DNA from: Candidatus Bathycorpusculum fermentans
Lineage (GTDB): Archaea; Thermoproteota; Bathyarchaeia; Bathyarchaeales; Bathycorpusculaceae
Reading direction: 5' to 3'
Assembly: GCA_009787175.1 (NCBI GenBank)
Contig: WRGM01000145.1
Span: 1-16,188 of the forward strand
Length of the DNA stretch: 16,188 nucleotides
Shown in pieces: positions 1-7,382 of this stretch (position 1 is its first letter; every line of letters starts with the position of its first letter). Below the pieces are notes generated by a model, which did no database searches, had not been told where the DNA came from, and worked only from the letters and a program-made list of their open reading frames with translations. The translations under genes were made by a program, and so were the position numbers.

Positions 1-294
1 TTCATGTCACCATTAAAAACATCTTTTACAACCGTTAACGGCCTATTTTGCTTCTAAAACATTACAAGTTACTTTCTTACAGATCCTTAATTCTGGAAAT
101 TTAATGCTATGCAGGATCCGATTATGCTATATAAGGACTTTTTGCACTCAGACGATTATTTCTCTCGATCTAGATGTACAGAGTATTAATTGTATCTTGC
201 CATTTATCTTGCCATTTCAGACTGCGCAAAAAATGCAGACAATTTTATGTGTGCTGAATTGAGGTTTTAGTTAAATTTACGCGTTTTTTCAGGT

Positions 295-459
295 TCACTC
301 AAAAAATTCTCGAGAGTCTTCACTTATAGGGAGTAGCTCTATTGTTTGAATTTGAGTGCAGATATCGGGCGTTGTCAAGTTGGACCACAGCTTTATCGAG
401 GTATCAACCCCTAACTTGTAAACAACAGTGATTTCTACAAACTTGTTTGGTGCACACAT
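295..459 (-). CDS. Possible small hypothetical protein, 54 aa
   Basis: An ATG-initiated frame of 54 codons runs from the ATG at 459 to a TGA at 295-297, with an in-frame stop six bases upstream of the ATG. The predicted product begins MCAPNKFVEITVVYKLG and ends with an acidic tail, SEDSREFFE. It has no membrane segment or motif that I recognise. No clear Shine-Dalgarno sequence precedes it, but two abutting palindromes (466-490) lie just upstream, where an operator could sit. It could equally be a chance ORF or the remnant of a longer gene, since the rest of the first 589 bases shows no other convincing coding sequence. Confidence 0.3.
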   Translation of the reverse strand: MCAPNKFVEITVVYKLGVDTSIKLWSNLTTPDICTQIQTIELLPISEDSREFFE

Positions 460-465
460 AATTTA

Positions 466-490
466 GACATATTATGTCAGACTTAGTCTG
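466..490. repeat. Two abutting 13-bp palindromes
   Basis: GACATATTATGTC (466-478) and CAGACTTAGTCTG (478-490) are each palindromic with an odd centre and share one base. They lie directly upstream of the possible 54-aa ORF on the minus strand. Tandem dyads of this size are typical of repressor operators, but no bound factor can be inferred. Confidence 0.45.
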
Positions 491-589
491 TGGCGTAAAT
501 TCCTTTCTCTAATCCCCATATAACAGATTTTCTTTACAATAACACCCAACATTTTTGGCGCTACATTAATAGCTGAGGCAATGATGAGG

Positions 590-1510
590 TCATTGTAAAT
601 TGATGATAAAGTTTTCTATATCTTTAATGTAACGTAGTTTCAGTACAGCTCTTGTATTTTGTTTAGTAGTATAGTCTTTGAGCATCCAAAAAACGTGTTC
701 TCGTACTTCTTGTGATGAACCACGCTTCTCATAGTTATTATATAGGTCAATGAAACGTAAAATCTGCTGTTTTATTTCAGCATTATCAATATGTTCCTTT
801 TCAGGATCAAAAATCCAAGGCCTATCCCTCGCACCACGCCCAATCATTACATAATCACAATTAGTCTTACCTAAAAGATCAAGCCCCTGCGAATAACTGG
901 CAACATCACCATTAGCTATAACAGGCACCGCAAGTTTTTCTTTAACCTGCCTCATAATAGTCCAGTTAACCTTTTTTGCAAGCTTCTGCTGAGCAGTCCG
1001 CCCATGAATACAAACCGCCGCTACACCAACATTTTCCAAACTTTTAGCAACATTTACAGCAATTATCCTCTGAGAATCTATACCTATACGCATTTTCACT
1101 GTAACAGGCTTAACAGTAGACTGAACAATTTTCCCCACAAGCTTTTCCAACAAAGCAGGCTTAGATAATAAATCAGCACCATACCCTTGAGCTAATATCT
1201 CTTTCTCACTACAGCCAACATTAAAATCTACAATATCAGCAAAACACTCAACATTCTTTACACTCTTCAAAACAGACTCTTCATTACGACCAATTAACTG
1301 CACACTTACAGGCCGCTCAGCCTCAACAATATTAAGAAGATCTCGAACCTCACGACTACTCTTATTCTTAACAAGCTCCACATCAAACATTTGAGTATAA
1401 ACCAAACCAGCCTTATTTTCCTTACACAACAACCGAAAAGAAGTACAATTAACCGCAGCCATGGGTGCAAGAATAAAACGACTTGAAATGTCAACATTAC
1501 CTATTTTCAT
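590..1510 (-). CDS. dus: tRNA-dihydrouridine synthase (Dus family)
   Basis: A flavoprotein that reduces specific uridines in the D-loop region of tRNA to dihydrouridine, with NAD(P)H as donor, in the cytoplasm. The 306-aa product has the Dus order of motifs: the FMN-barrel start FILAPM (12-17), the active-site loop NVGC with the likely catalytic Cys100, KMRIG with Lys139, IHGRT with His169 and Arg171, ANGD (199-202) and the phosphate-binding GRGARDRPWIF segment (225-234). The usual proline after the active-site Cys is Ser101 here, a mild departure from the NxGCP consensus. A short helical domain follows after about residue 240. The ATG at 1510 is supported by a GGTGAG-like ribosome-binding sequence about ten bases upstream. 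It is monocistronic, with 136 bp separating it from the metE-like gene. Which uridine it modifies cannot be told from sequence. Confidence 0.93.
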   Translation of the reverse strand: MKIGNVDISSRFILAPMAAVNCTSFRLLCKENKAGLVYTQMFDVELVKNKSSREVRDLLNIVEAERPVSVQLIGRNEESVLKSVKNVECFADIVDFNVGCSEKEILAQGYGADLLSKPALLEKLVGKIVQSTVKPVTVKMRIGIDSQRIIAVNVAKSLENVGVAAVCIHGRTAQQKLAKKVNWTIMRQVKEKLAVPVIANGDVASYSQGLDLLGKTNCDYVMIGRGARDRPWIFDPEKEHIDNAEIKQQILRFIDLYNNYEKRGSSQEVREHVFWMLKDYTTKQNTRAVLKLRYIKDIENFIINLQ

Positions 1511-1600
1511 CTTCTTAACTCACCCACACACTATTACATTCCGCTTCACAGCACTCAACAACCAACATTAGCACGCTTGTTAACTAATTTTCTTCAAGGC

Positions 1601-1618
1601 AATATTTAGAGACCTATT
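1601..1618 (-). promoter_or_regulatory. Shared upstream motif, dus copy
   Basis: Read on the minus strand, AATAGGTCTCTAAATATT matches the element upstream of the metE-like gene (2678-2695) at 16 of 18 positions. It lies about 90 bp upstream of the dus ATG, so it could be a promoter element (the CTAAATAT part resembles box A) or a regulator site. Confidence 0.4.
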
Positions 1619-1646
1619 TTTTAATCTTATACATGCAGAAGACAAA

Positions 1647-2669
1647 TCAAGTTGTTTTCACTGCATCAACGGTTCTTTTTAGAACCAAAGCAGCTACGTC
1701 TTGATCTGGCCAACTACCTAAACCACAGTCTGGACCGGTAAAAGTTAAAGTTTCACCGTATTTTTCTTTGGCAACGAGGTAACGTTTTTGAATAGTTTCA
1801 ACGGGTTCAGCAAGTTGTTCAGCAGTCGGTTTTTCAAAGCCTTTTTCGCATGCTTCAGCCCAGATGGTATCTATATCTGTGCGTGCTATACCTACACGGA
1901 TTTGTTTGTCGGTTTCTTCAAGGAGTTTTTTTGGTATATCGTTAATGTTCCTTGGGGATGCAGCGAATTCGAAGGATAATACGTCCAAGTTTTTTATGTT
2001 TGTTAGGTTGCGTATTCCGTTTGTAAAGTGTAAGTGTATTTGTCGTGTTGGACCGTGGAAGTCATAGGCTTTTTGTAGTGTTTTTACGACAAGTTCAGGT
2101 GTAGCGGTCAAGTTTGTATGTCCATAGCTAGGTTCGTCAATGGAAATTACTTTTGTTTCAATGTATTTGCTGTTTAATATTGCATTTTTAGCGAAGCGGT
2201 TAATTGTTTCAGCAAAACCCTCTAGCACATCAGGATAGGCTGTAGTGCCGATTTCATGCAGATATTGCTCAAGAGGTCCGAAAATGCAAACGCGTAATAG
2301 GATTTTTTTGTTGAATTCCTCGCTTAACTCTTTAGCGTATCTATTAAGTACATAGACTTCAGGTAACACAGCTTTGCTGGTATCTACTACAAATGAGCCT
2401 TGCATCATGGCCTCATGTATGGCATCGCCGATTTGTCTTAAACCGCTAAATTGTTGGGGAAAAGTTACAACATCTAAGCCGCAGGTTAATTTTTTTCGAA
2501 AGGAATCTAGAACTATTTGGCAAAAAGTTTTTTGCATAAACTCGTCTGTGGTAGGATCTTGATTATTTATAATAACTTCTCTTGTTTTTAGATAAGCTTG
2601 CGCAAAAGTTTCCATATTAACACTTTTAGGTAACGGAAAACTACCGACATCGTCAATTAGCGGATACAT
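1647..2669 (-). CDS. MetE-like (core MetE/UROD superfamily) methyltransferase homologue
   Basis: A 340-aa homologue of the C-terminal catalytic barrel of cobalamin-independent methionine synthase. Archaeal core-MetE proteins lack the N-terminal half and transfer methyl groups to homocysteine from a donor other than methyl-folate polyglutamate. Visible landmarks are VGSFPLP (8-14), ISIDEP (176-180), IHLHFTNG (211-218), SFEFAASP with Glu234, and GPDCGLGSWP with Cys315. In canonical MetE the zinc is held by His and Cys in an H-x-C motif, then Glu and a distal Cys. Here the distal Cys and Glu are present, but the Cys of H-x-C is missing: depending on alignment it is Thr216 or His214. It may therefore be a catalytically altered paralogue rather than the true methionine synthase. 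A T/A-rich box about 28 bp upstream of the ATG suggests a nearly leaderless transcript. Confidence 0.75.
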   Translation of the reverse strand: MYPLIDDVGSFPLPKSVNMETFAQAYLKTREVIINNQDPTTDEFMQKTFCQIVLDSFRKKLTCGLDVVTFPQQFSGLRQIGDAIHEAMMQGSFVVDTSKAVLPEVYVLNRYAKELSEEFNKKILLRVCIFGPLEQYLHEIGTTAYPDVLEGFAETINRFAKNAILNSKYIETKVISIDEPSYGHTNLTATPELVVKTLQKAYDFHGPTRQIHLHFTNGIRNLTNIKNLDVLSFEFAASPRNINDIPKKLLEETDKQIRVGIARTDIDTIWAEACEKGFEKPTAEQLAEPVETIQKRYLVAKEKYGETLTFTGPDCGLGSWPDQDVAALVLKRTVDAVKTT

Positions 2670-2677
2670 AAATAAAA

Positions 2678-2695
2678 AATAGTTAAAGACCTATT
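2678..2695 (-). promoter_or_regulatory. Shared upstream motif, metE-like copy
   Basis: AATAGGTCTTTAACTATT on the minus strand, ending nine bases before the ATG of the metE-like gene. It is 16/18 identical to the element upstream of dus. A CTTTAATA box A candidate overlaps its upstream end (around 2693-2700), at the spacing expected for a leaderless transcript. Confidence 0.4.
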
Positions 2696-2820
2696 AAAGG
2701 TAAATGTAATAATTGTCAAAGAAGAAATTATGTGCAAGTACATTGCGCAAATTTTTGGTGAAATATAGAAATGTGTTGTTTTTTATGGAGTTGTTAAGCA
2801 TTTGTGGTTTAAGGTTTTTG

Positions 2821-3474
2821 TTAGCGCATTCTGGTTTTTTCGCCAGTTACTATGTATATTATTGACTCGCATACGTATACTGCGTGGTCTGCTATGCGTT
2901 CTAGGTAGCGTGCCGTTAGGGCGCTTGATACTGTGCATTTTGTTGTGTCGTTTTCTTCGTCGAGCAATTTTAGGTGGTTTAGATACATTTCATCAACTTC
3001 ACATTCAAGTTTAGCTATGGTTCGAGCTAATTCAACATCATGTGTACGTAGGGCATCGACGCTAATTTTTACCATTTGTAGGACTGTTTCACTCATTTTT
3101 TCAACGGAATCTTTTATGTTCATACGACATGTTTTTAGTCCGTGTATTTGCTCGTTTATACAGGCAATGTCAAGGGCGTATCTGCCGTAACGTGAAAAGT
3201 CATAGCCTATTTTCATGTATGATTTAATAGTACGCAGATCAGAGGCGACGGGTTGGAATCTGGAGATAAGTTCAAAGGATCGGTCTTCGACTTCGTCGGC
3301 CATAAGTAATAGTTTGTCAGACATTTCGCGGACTTGGTCTTGAACTGTTAGACCTTCTAGGTATGCAGTAGTGGATGTTGAGAGGGCTTGATATGTTAAT
3401 TCACCCATGTTAATCAGTAGCATTGATTGGGCTTTTAATACTATATCTATTAGTCTACTCATTAGTCTACTCAT
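2821..3474 (-). CDS. phoU: PhoU phosphate-signalling protein
   Basis: A 217-aa all-helical PhoU, usual length for the family. PhoU binds metal clusters, associates with the Pst transporter and restrains phosphate uptake and signalling. The second three-helix repeat is clear: CEVDEMYLNHLKLL around residues 155-168 and YLERIADHAVYVCESIIY (190-207), matching the family metal-binding R-x-x-ERIxDHA pattern. The first repeat is weaker, with DFSRYGRYALDIA replacing the expected ERIGDxAxNIA motif. It is last in the pst operon, 21 nt after pstB, with a strong AGGAGG ribosome-binding site eight to nine bases before the ATG at 3474. The first 12 bases of the gene are exactly duplicated (MSRL MSRL), offering a second in-frame ATG at 3462, but the spacing to the ribosome-binding site favours 3474. 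Confidence 0.93.
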   Translation of the reverse strand: MSRLMSRLIDIVLKAQSMLLINMGELTYQALSTSTTAYLEGLTVQDQVREMSDKLLLMADEVEDRSFELISRFQPVASDLRTIKSYMKIGYDFSRYGRYALDIACINEQIHGLKTCRMNIKDSVEKMSETVLQMVKISVDALRTHDVELARTIAKLECEVDEMYLNHLKLLDEENDTTKCTVSSALTARYLERIADHAVYVCESIIYIVTGEKTRMR

Positions 3475-3495
3475 TTTTTTGTTCCTCCTTCTTTT

Positions 3496-4329
3496 TTAGC
3501 CAAATACACCTGTGATGTAATTTTCTGTTAACTTGTTTTTTGGGTTTTCAAATATTTGTTTTGTCTCACCGAATTCAGCAAGTTCACCCATGTACATAAA
3601 TGCGGTATAGTCAGATATACGTGATGCTTGTTGCATGTTGTGGGTGACTATGACTACGGTGTAGTCTTGTTTTAGGTCTACTACTAGTTTTTCGATTTTT
3701 GCTGTAGCAATGGGGTCAAGTGCGGAGCAGGGTTCGTCCATAAGTATTACTTCGGGCTGGAGGGCTATGGCGCGTGCGATACAGAGTCGTTGTTGTTGAC
3801 CACCTGAGATGCTGGTGCCAGATTTTTTAAGGTCGTCTTTGACTTCGTCCCAAAGTGTTGCCTGTTCTAGGCTATGCTTTACTATATCGTCTAATTGTTT
3901 GCCTTTTTTTGCTCCTGTTAATTTTAATCCTGCTGCAACATTGTCGTATATGCTCATTGTTGGGAAGGGATTTGGTTTTTGGAAGACCATGCCAACGCGT
4001 CTTCTGATTTGTACGGGGTCAGTTTGGCGGTCGTAGATGTTTTCGCGGTCTAAGAGTATTTTGCCGTTCATTTTTGCGTTAGGGGCTAATTCGTGCATGC
4101 GGTTGAAGCAGCGTAGGAATGTGGATTTGCCGCATCCTGAGGGTCCTATTATGGCGGTGACGGTGTTGGGTTTTACTGCTAAATTTACTGTTTTTAGTAT
4201 TTGTTTTGAGCCAAACCAGGCATTGACGTTTATAGCTTGCATTTTAGCGGTTTGGTCTATGGTTACTTCTTGTTGTGATTGTTCTATATTGTTTTGCTCT
4301 TGTATTGTTGTTGGTATTGTTGTTGTCAT
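3496..4329 (-). CDS. pstB: Phosphate ABC transporter ATP-binding protein PstB
   Basis: The cytoplasmic ATPase subunit that drives high-affinity phosphate import through PstCA. The 277-aa product carries Walker A GPSGCGKST (62-70), Q-loop Gln117, the ABC signature SGGQQQR (175-181), Walker B VILMDEP (194-200) and the H-loop His230 (VTHNM). The PstB-specific context RRRVGMVFQKPNPFP (109-123) distinguishes it from other ABC ATPases. The N-terminal 30 residues are a low-complexity Thr/Gln-rich extension relative to bacterial PstB; no better start is visible. It begins four bases after the pstA stop, with an AGGAGT ribosome-binding sequence lying in the last codons of pstA, so the two are translationally close-coupled. 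Confidence 0.97.
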   Translation of the reverse strand: MTTTIPTTIQEQNNIEQSQQEVTIDQTAKMQAINVNAWFGSKQILKTVNLAVKPNTVTAIIGPSGCGKSTFLRCFNRMHELAPNAKMNGKILLDRENIYDRQTDPVQIRRRVGMVFQKPNPFPTMSIYDNVAAGLKLTGAKKGKQLDDIVKHSLEQATLWDEVKDDLKKSGTSISGGQQQRLCIARAIALQPEVILMDEPCSALDPIATAKIEKLVVDLKQDYTVVIVTHNMQQASRISDYTAFMYMGELAEFGETKQIFENPKNKLTENYITGVFG

Positions 4330-4333
4330 GTTT

Positions 4334-5152
4334 TCATTTACTCCTGGTGGCTATTCTTACGGTAATGTTTACTATTAGTACTATTAATATGAGTATTAAT
4401 GCGGCTCCCCAGCCTTGTGCTTGTATTTCTGGGTATGGTTGTAGTGCGTTTTTGTATATTTCTAATGGTAGTGCTGCTATGGGTTGGTTTAGTCCTTGGA
4501 AAAAGTATCTGTTGCCTAGTATTGTCATTATGAGGGGGGCTGTTTCGCCAGCGATTCTGGCGACGGCTAATAGTGTACCTGTTAGGAGGCCGTTTTTGGC
4601 TGTGGGGAGTACTATGTTTAGGGTTGTGCGCCAATTGTGGACGCCTAGGGCTAGGGAGGCTTCTCGTAGGGTGTTTGGTACGAGTTTTAGTGATTCCTCT
4701 GTTGTTCTTGTAACTATGGGTATTAGTATAAATGATAGGGCTATGGCTCCGGCTATAGCGGAGTAGGAGCTTAATGTTAACACTATTATGCCGTATATTG
4801 TTATACCGATTATTATGGAGGGGAATTGGGTTATTATATTGTTTATGGCCCGTAGGTTTTGGGCGTATTTGTTGTTTCCGAATTCTGAGAGGTATATGCC
4901 GGATAGTATGCCTATAGGTATGCCTATGGCGCTGGTCAGGCATACGAGTATTATGGTTCCTTGTATGGCGGGGCCTATGCCGCCGTTGGCGCTTGTGCCT
5001 GTTAGAAATGTTAGGCTTAGCTGGGGTGCGCCTCTTATGGTTACCTCAAATAGTATGCTAGCTAAGGGTATTATAGCTATTATTACGCATATGGCGCATA
5101 GGGTAAAGAAGAGATTATTTTTTAATTTTCTAAAGCCGTAACTATTCATCAT
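4334..5152 (-). CDS. pstA: Phosphate ABC transporter permease PstA
   Basis: One of the two membrane subunits of the Pst importer. The 272-aa product has about six hydrophobic segments, the first at roughly residues 13-35. Its cytoplasmic EAA-type loop, TEESLKLVPNTLREASLALG (151-170), is where PstB docks. The PstA-type end of the barrel includes GETAPLIMTILGN. Its ATG (5150-5152) shares one base with the TAA of pstC (TAATG), and a GGAGG ribosome-binding site lies in the final codons of pstC, so translation is coupled. A second Met directly follows the first. Long antisense frames exist here but have no protein-like features. Confidence 0.96.
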   Translation of the reverse strand: MMNSYGFRKLKNNLFFTLCAICVIIAIIPLASILFEVTIRGAPQLSLTFLTGTSANGGIGPAIQGTIILVCLTSAIGIPIGILSGIYLSEFGNNKYAQNLRAINNIITQFPSIIIGITIYGIIVLTLSSYSAIAGAIALSFILIPIVTRTTEESLKLVPNTLREASLALGVHNWRTTLNIVLPTAKNGLLTGTLLAVARIAGETAPLIMTILGNRYFFQGLNQPIAALPLEIYKNALQPYPEIQAQGWGAALILILIVLIVNITVRIATRSK

Positions 5153-6138
5153 TACTCAATTGCGCCTCCTTTGACTTTGAACACGCGGGTCATAATTAGG
5201 TGTGCGCCAACATTGATTATTAAGCTCATAATTAGTAATGTTAAGCCTACGCCTAGGTATGTTGAAAGTTTAAGTGATCCCGTTGTAGCTTCCATAAAGC
5301 CGTTGGCTATTAGGGAGGCCATTGTCTGTCCGGATTGGAATAGTGAGTGGGGCATAGCGGAGGGTCCTGTGGCGTTGCCTATTAGCATAGTTACTGCCAT
5401 TGTTTCGCCGACAGCTCGACCTAGGCCTAGGATTACGGCGGCAAATATGCCTGATTTGCCATAGCTTAATACCCAGCGTTTTATTACTTCCCATTTTGTT
5501 GCACCAATGCTATATGCGCCTTCGCGGATAGAGTTAGGCACAGCGGTTAGTACTTCTTTTGAAAGTGAAGCTATTGTAGGTATAATCATAATAGCTAATA
5601 TGACTCCGGCGGCGAAAATGTCTAAGCCTTGGGGTGTACCGCTAAATATGGGTATCCACCCCAGATATTTTGATAAAGGGGTTTCTACGTATGTTACCAT
5701 CCAGCCGCGTAATACAAAAATGCCCCAGAGGCCGTAGATTACGCTTGGAACGGCGGCGAGTAATTCTACAATATAGCTTACAGGTACACGTAATGATCTG
5801 GGAGCCATTTCTACTAGGAATATGGCTATGCCAAGGCTTAAGGGTACACCTATAAGTAGGGCAATTCCTGAGGTGACAAGTGTGCCTAAAATGTAGGGCA
5901 ATATGCCGTAGATTTCTCGGCCCTCAACGGGGTTCCATTGTTGTCCAAAAAAAAAGTTTAAGCCAAAGTTTTGTATTGCAGGTATTGAGCCTTTTAGTAA
6001 GGTGTATCCTGTTATAATTAGTATAATTAATGCGGAAGCGGCAATTATTGTGGCGAAAATTTTAAAGAGATTATCTCCAGTTATTTTATGTTTTACTAGT
6101 TTTTGAGTTTGTTTCTGCGGTTTAGTTGGAGACTTCAT
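5152..6138 (-). CDS. pstC: Phosphate ABC transporter permease PstC
   Basis: Partner of PstA in the transmembrane pore. The 328-aa product starts with a charged cytoplasmic stretch (residues 1-26, many Lys/Gln), then a first membrane helix (about 27-49). It shows the PstC hallmark segment around FGLNFFFGQQWNPVEG (79-95 region) and further helices. The cytoplasmic coupling loop includes LSKEVLTAVPNSIREGAYSIGATKWEV, and GRAVGETMAV follows. It begins seven bases after the pstS stop and overlaps pstA by one base. The ribosome-binding site is weak, consistent with coupling to pstS translation. Confidence 0.96.
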   Translation of the reverse strand: MKSPTKPQKQTQKLVKHKITGDNLFKIFATIIAASALIILIITGYTLLKGSIPAIQNFGLNFFFGQQWNPVEGREIYGILPYILGTLVTSGIALLIGVPLSLGIAIFLVEMAPRSLRVPVSYIVELLAAVPSVIYGLWGIFVLRGWMVTYVETPLSKYLGWIPIFSGTPQGLDIFAAGVILAIMIIPTIASLSKEVLTAVPNSIREGAYSIGATKWEVIKRWVLSYGKSGIFAAVILGLGRAVGETMAVTMLIGNATGPSAMPHSLFQSGQTMASLIANGFMEATTGSLKLSTYLGVGLTLLIMSLIINVGAHLIMTRVFKVKGGAIE

Positions 6139-6145
6139 TTTTTCA

Positions 6146-7249
6146 CTACAGTATTGTTGTTATTGTTTGTCCATTAAATGTTATTAACTTTATAGTTTCT
6201 GCGTTAATTTCTACAACATTATCAGGTAGCTGTGTATAGTGTAAGCTATTGGCTAATTGTTGGCCGTCATGTATTACATACCAGAGGAACTCTATGAGAG
6301 CTACTGCACGCTCCTGTGTCATGCCCGGTATAACATTTAGTTCTTGATAGACCAATATGTAGCTAAAACTTACAATAGGATATGCATTGGCATCTTTAGT
6401 ATTAAGTAAATTAACGCCTGACCAGTCAGCATCCCCCGCAGGCAAACCCTCCAATGCAACAGACTGCGCCGCTATGGCTGTAGATTCAAGTGTGGGTATA
6501 ACATAATTTCCATATGGATTTTGAATGGCTGCAATAGTCATGTTAGCCTGTAGAGTATATGCGAGTTCAACATAGCCAATGGAGTATGGTGTGCTTGTGA
6601 TAATTTGTGCGACACCCGTGTTACCGTTTGAGGCTATATCGTTAGCTGGGGGCCAGGCGACTGTTTTGCTTTGACCGACATTGTTTTTCCAAGATGCGCT
6701 TTCTATGCTTAGATAGTTTGTGAAGACAAATGTTGTACCTGAGCTTTCGCTGCGGTGAACAGTAATTATTGCTTCTGCAGGTAAAACAATGTCAGGGTTT
6801 ATTTTTGTAATTACAGGGTCATTCCATAGGGTTATTTTGCCTTCAAAAATGTCAGCTATTATTTGACCAGTTAACTTAAGTCCTGACGGAACGCCTGTTA
6901 TGTTGTATGCTATAGCTATGGAGCCTACGGTTTCAGGTATGTGTAGGGTGTTTGGGGCTTTTTCTTTTTCAGTTTTTGATAGGGGCGCATCTGATCCGGC
7001 GAAAAATATGGTTTTATCTGCTAATGCGGTTATGCCTGCGCCGCTACCGCTTGGCTGATAATTTACTTGTACATATGGCTCTACCTTGTTGTATTCTGTT
7101 ATTATTTTATCAATAAGAGGATAGGGAAAGCTTGCTCCGGTACTATTTAGCATAACGGCTTTAGATGAGAGGGAGTAGGTAACGCCTATAAATGCACCTG
7201 AGAGGAGGGTTATAAGGATTATTGCAAGGGCCGCATATTTTGTAACCAT
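6146..7249 (-). CDS. pstS: Phosphate-binding protein PstS
   Basis: The extracytoplasmic receptor that captures phosphate and delivers it to PstCA. The 367-aa product opens with a membrane-anchor or signal segment (residues 5-26, hydrophobic, no lipobox Cys), so it is probably tethered to the outside of the cell membrane by this helix. Phosphate-contacting motifs of the family follow: TGASFPYP (37-44), PSGSGAG (66-72), FAGSDAPL (83-90), HRSESSGTT (165-173) and, later, NGNTGVAQII and IGYVELAY. It is first in the pst operon, and highest expression is expected from the promoter 40-50 bp upstream. The internal part around 6360-6540 has opposite base skew to the rest of the gene, without any break in the protein. 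Confidence 0.96.
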   Translation of the reverse strand: MVTKYAALAIILITLLSGAFIGVTYSLSSKAVMLNSTGASFPYPLIDKIITEYNKVEPYVQVNYQPSGSGAGITALADKTIFFAGSDAPLSKTEKEKAPNTLHIPETVGSIAIAYNITGVPSGLKLTGQIIADIFEGKITLWNDPVITKINPDIVLPAEAIITVHRSESSGTTFVFTNYLSIESASWKNNVGQSKTVAWPPANDIASNGNTGVAQIITSTPYSIGYVELAYTLQANMTIAAIQNPYGNYVIPTLESTAIAAQSVALEGLPAGDADWSGVNLLNTKDANAYPIVSFSYILVYQELNVIPGMTQERAVALIEFLWYVIHDGQQLANSLHYTQLPDNVVEINAETIKLITFNGQTITTIL

Positions 7250-7280
7250 ATCTTTAGCGCCTTGTATTTACTTAAAACGC

Positions 7281-7298
7281 ACTATTATGTTATATAGT
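7281..7298 (-). promoter_or_regulatory. pstS operon promoter with overlapping dyad
   Basis: On the minus strand CTATATAA (7290-7297) is a good archaeal box A, placed for transcription to start near 7265-7270, about 20 nt before the pstS ATG. A small dyad, ACTAT (7281-7285) and ATAGT (7294-7298), covers it, which is where a repressor would compete with TBP. The start site is inferred from spacing only. Confidence 0.5.
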
Positions 7299-7307
7299 AA
7301 ACCTACA

Positions 7308-7327
7308 TAAAATATATAGCATATATA
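7308..7327 (+). promoter_or_regulatory. Promoter of the AbrB-PhoU gene
   Basis: Plus-strand AAATATATAG followed by CATATATAG gives two closely spaced TATA-like boxes 55-75 bp upstream of the GTG at 7383. With the pstS box A only about 15 bp away in the opposite direction, the two divergent units probably cannot load TBP independently. Confidence 0.45.
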
Positions 7328-7382
7328 GATGCAACTAATATAGTACAAACACACAAACAAAGAAAACAGGAAACAAAAAAAA

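Noticed and set aside
1..294. Search for genes in the left end, including a 26-codon plus-strand frame at about 114
   Set aside because: Too short, no ribosome-binding site, no recognisable family. A short direct repeat of ATCTTGCCATTT near 195-220 is seen but has no interpretable role.
565..612. Possible C/D-box RNA (ATGATGA and CTGA-like boxes)
   Set aside because: Box order and spacing do not fit C-D'-C'-D, and part overlaps the 3' end of dus; the sequences are short enough to occur by chance.
4338..4943. Long antisense and alternative-frame ORFs over pstA
   Set aside because: The pst genes explain the region fully. The alternative frames are His/Arg/Asn/Thr-rich or otherwise biased by composition and lack start signals.
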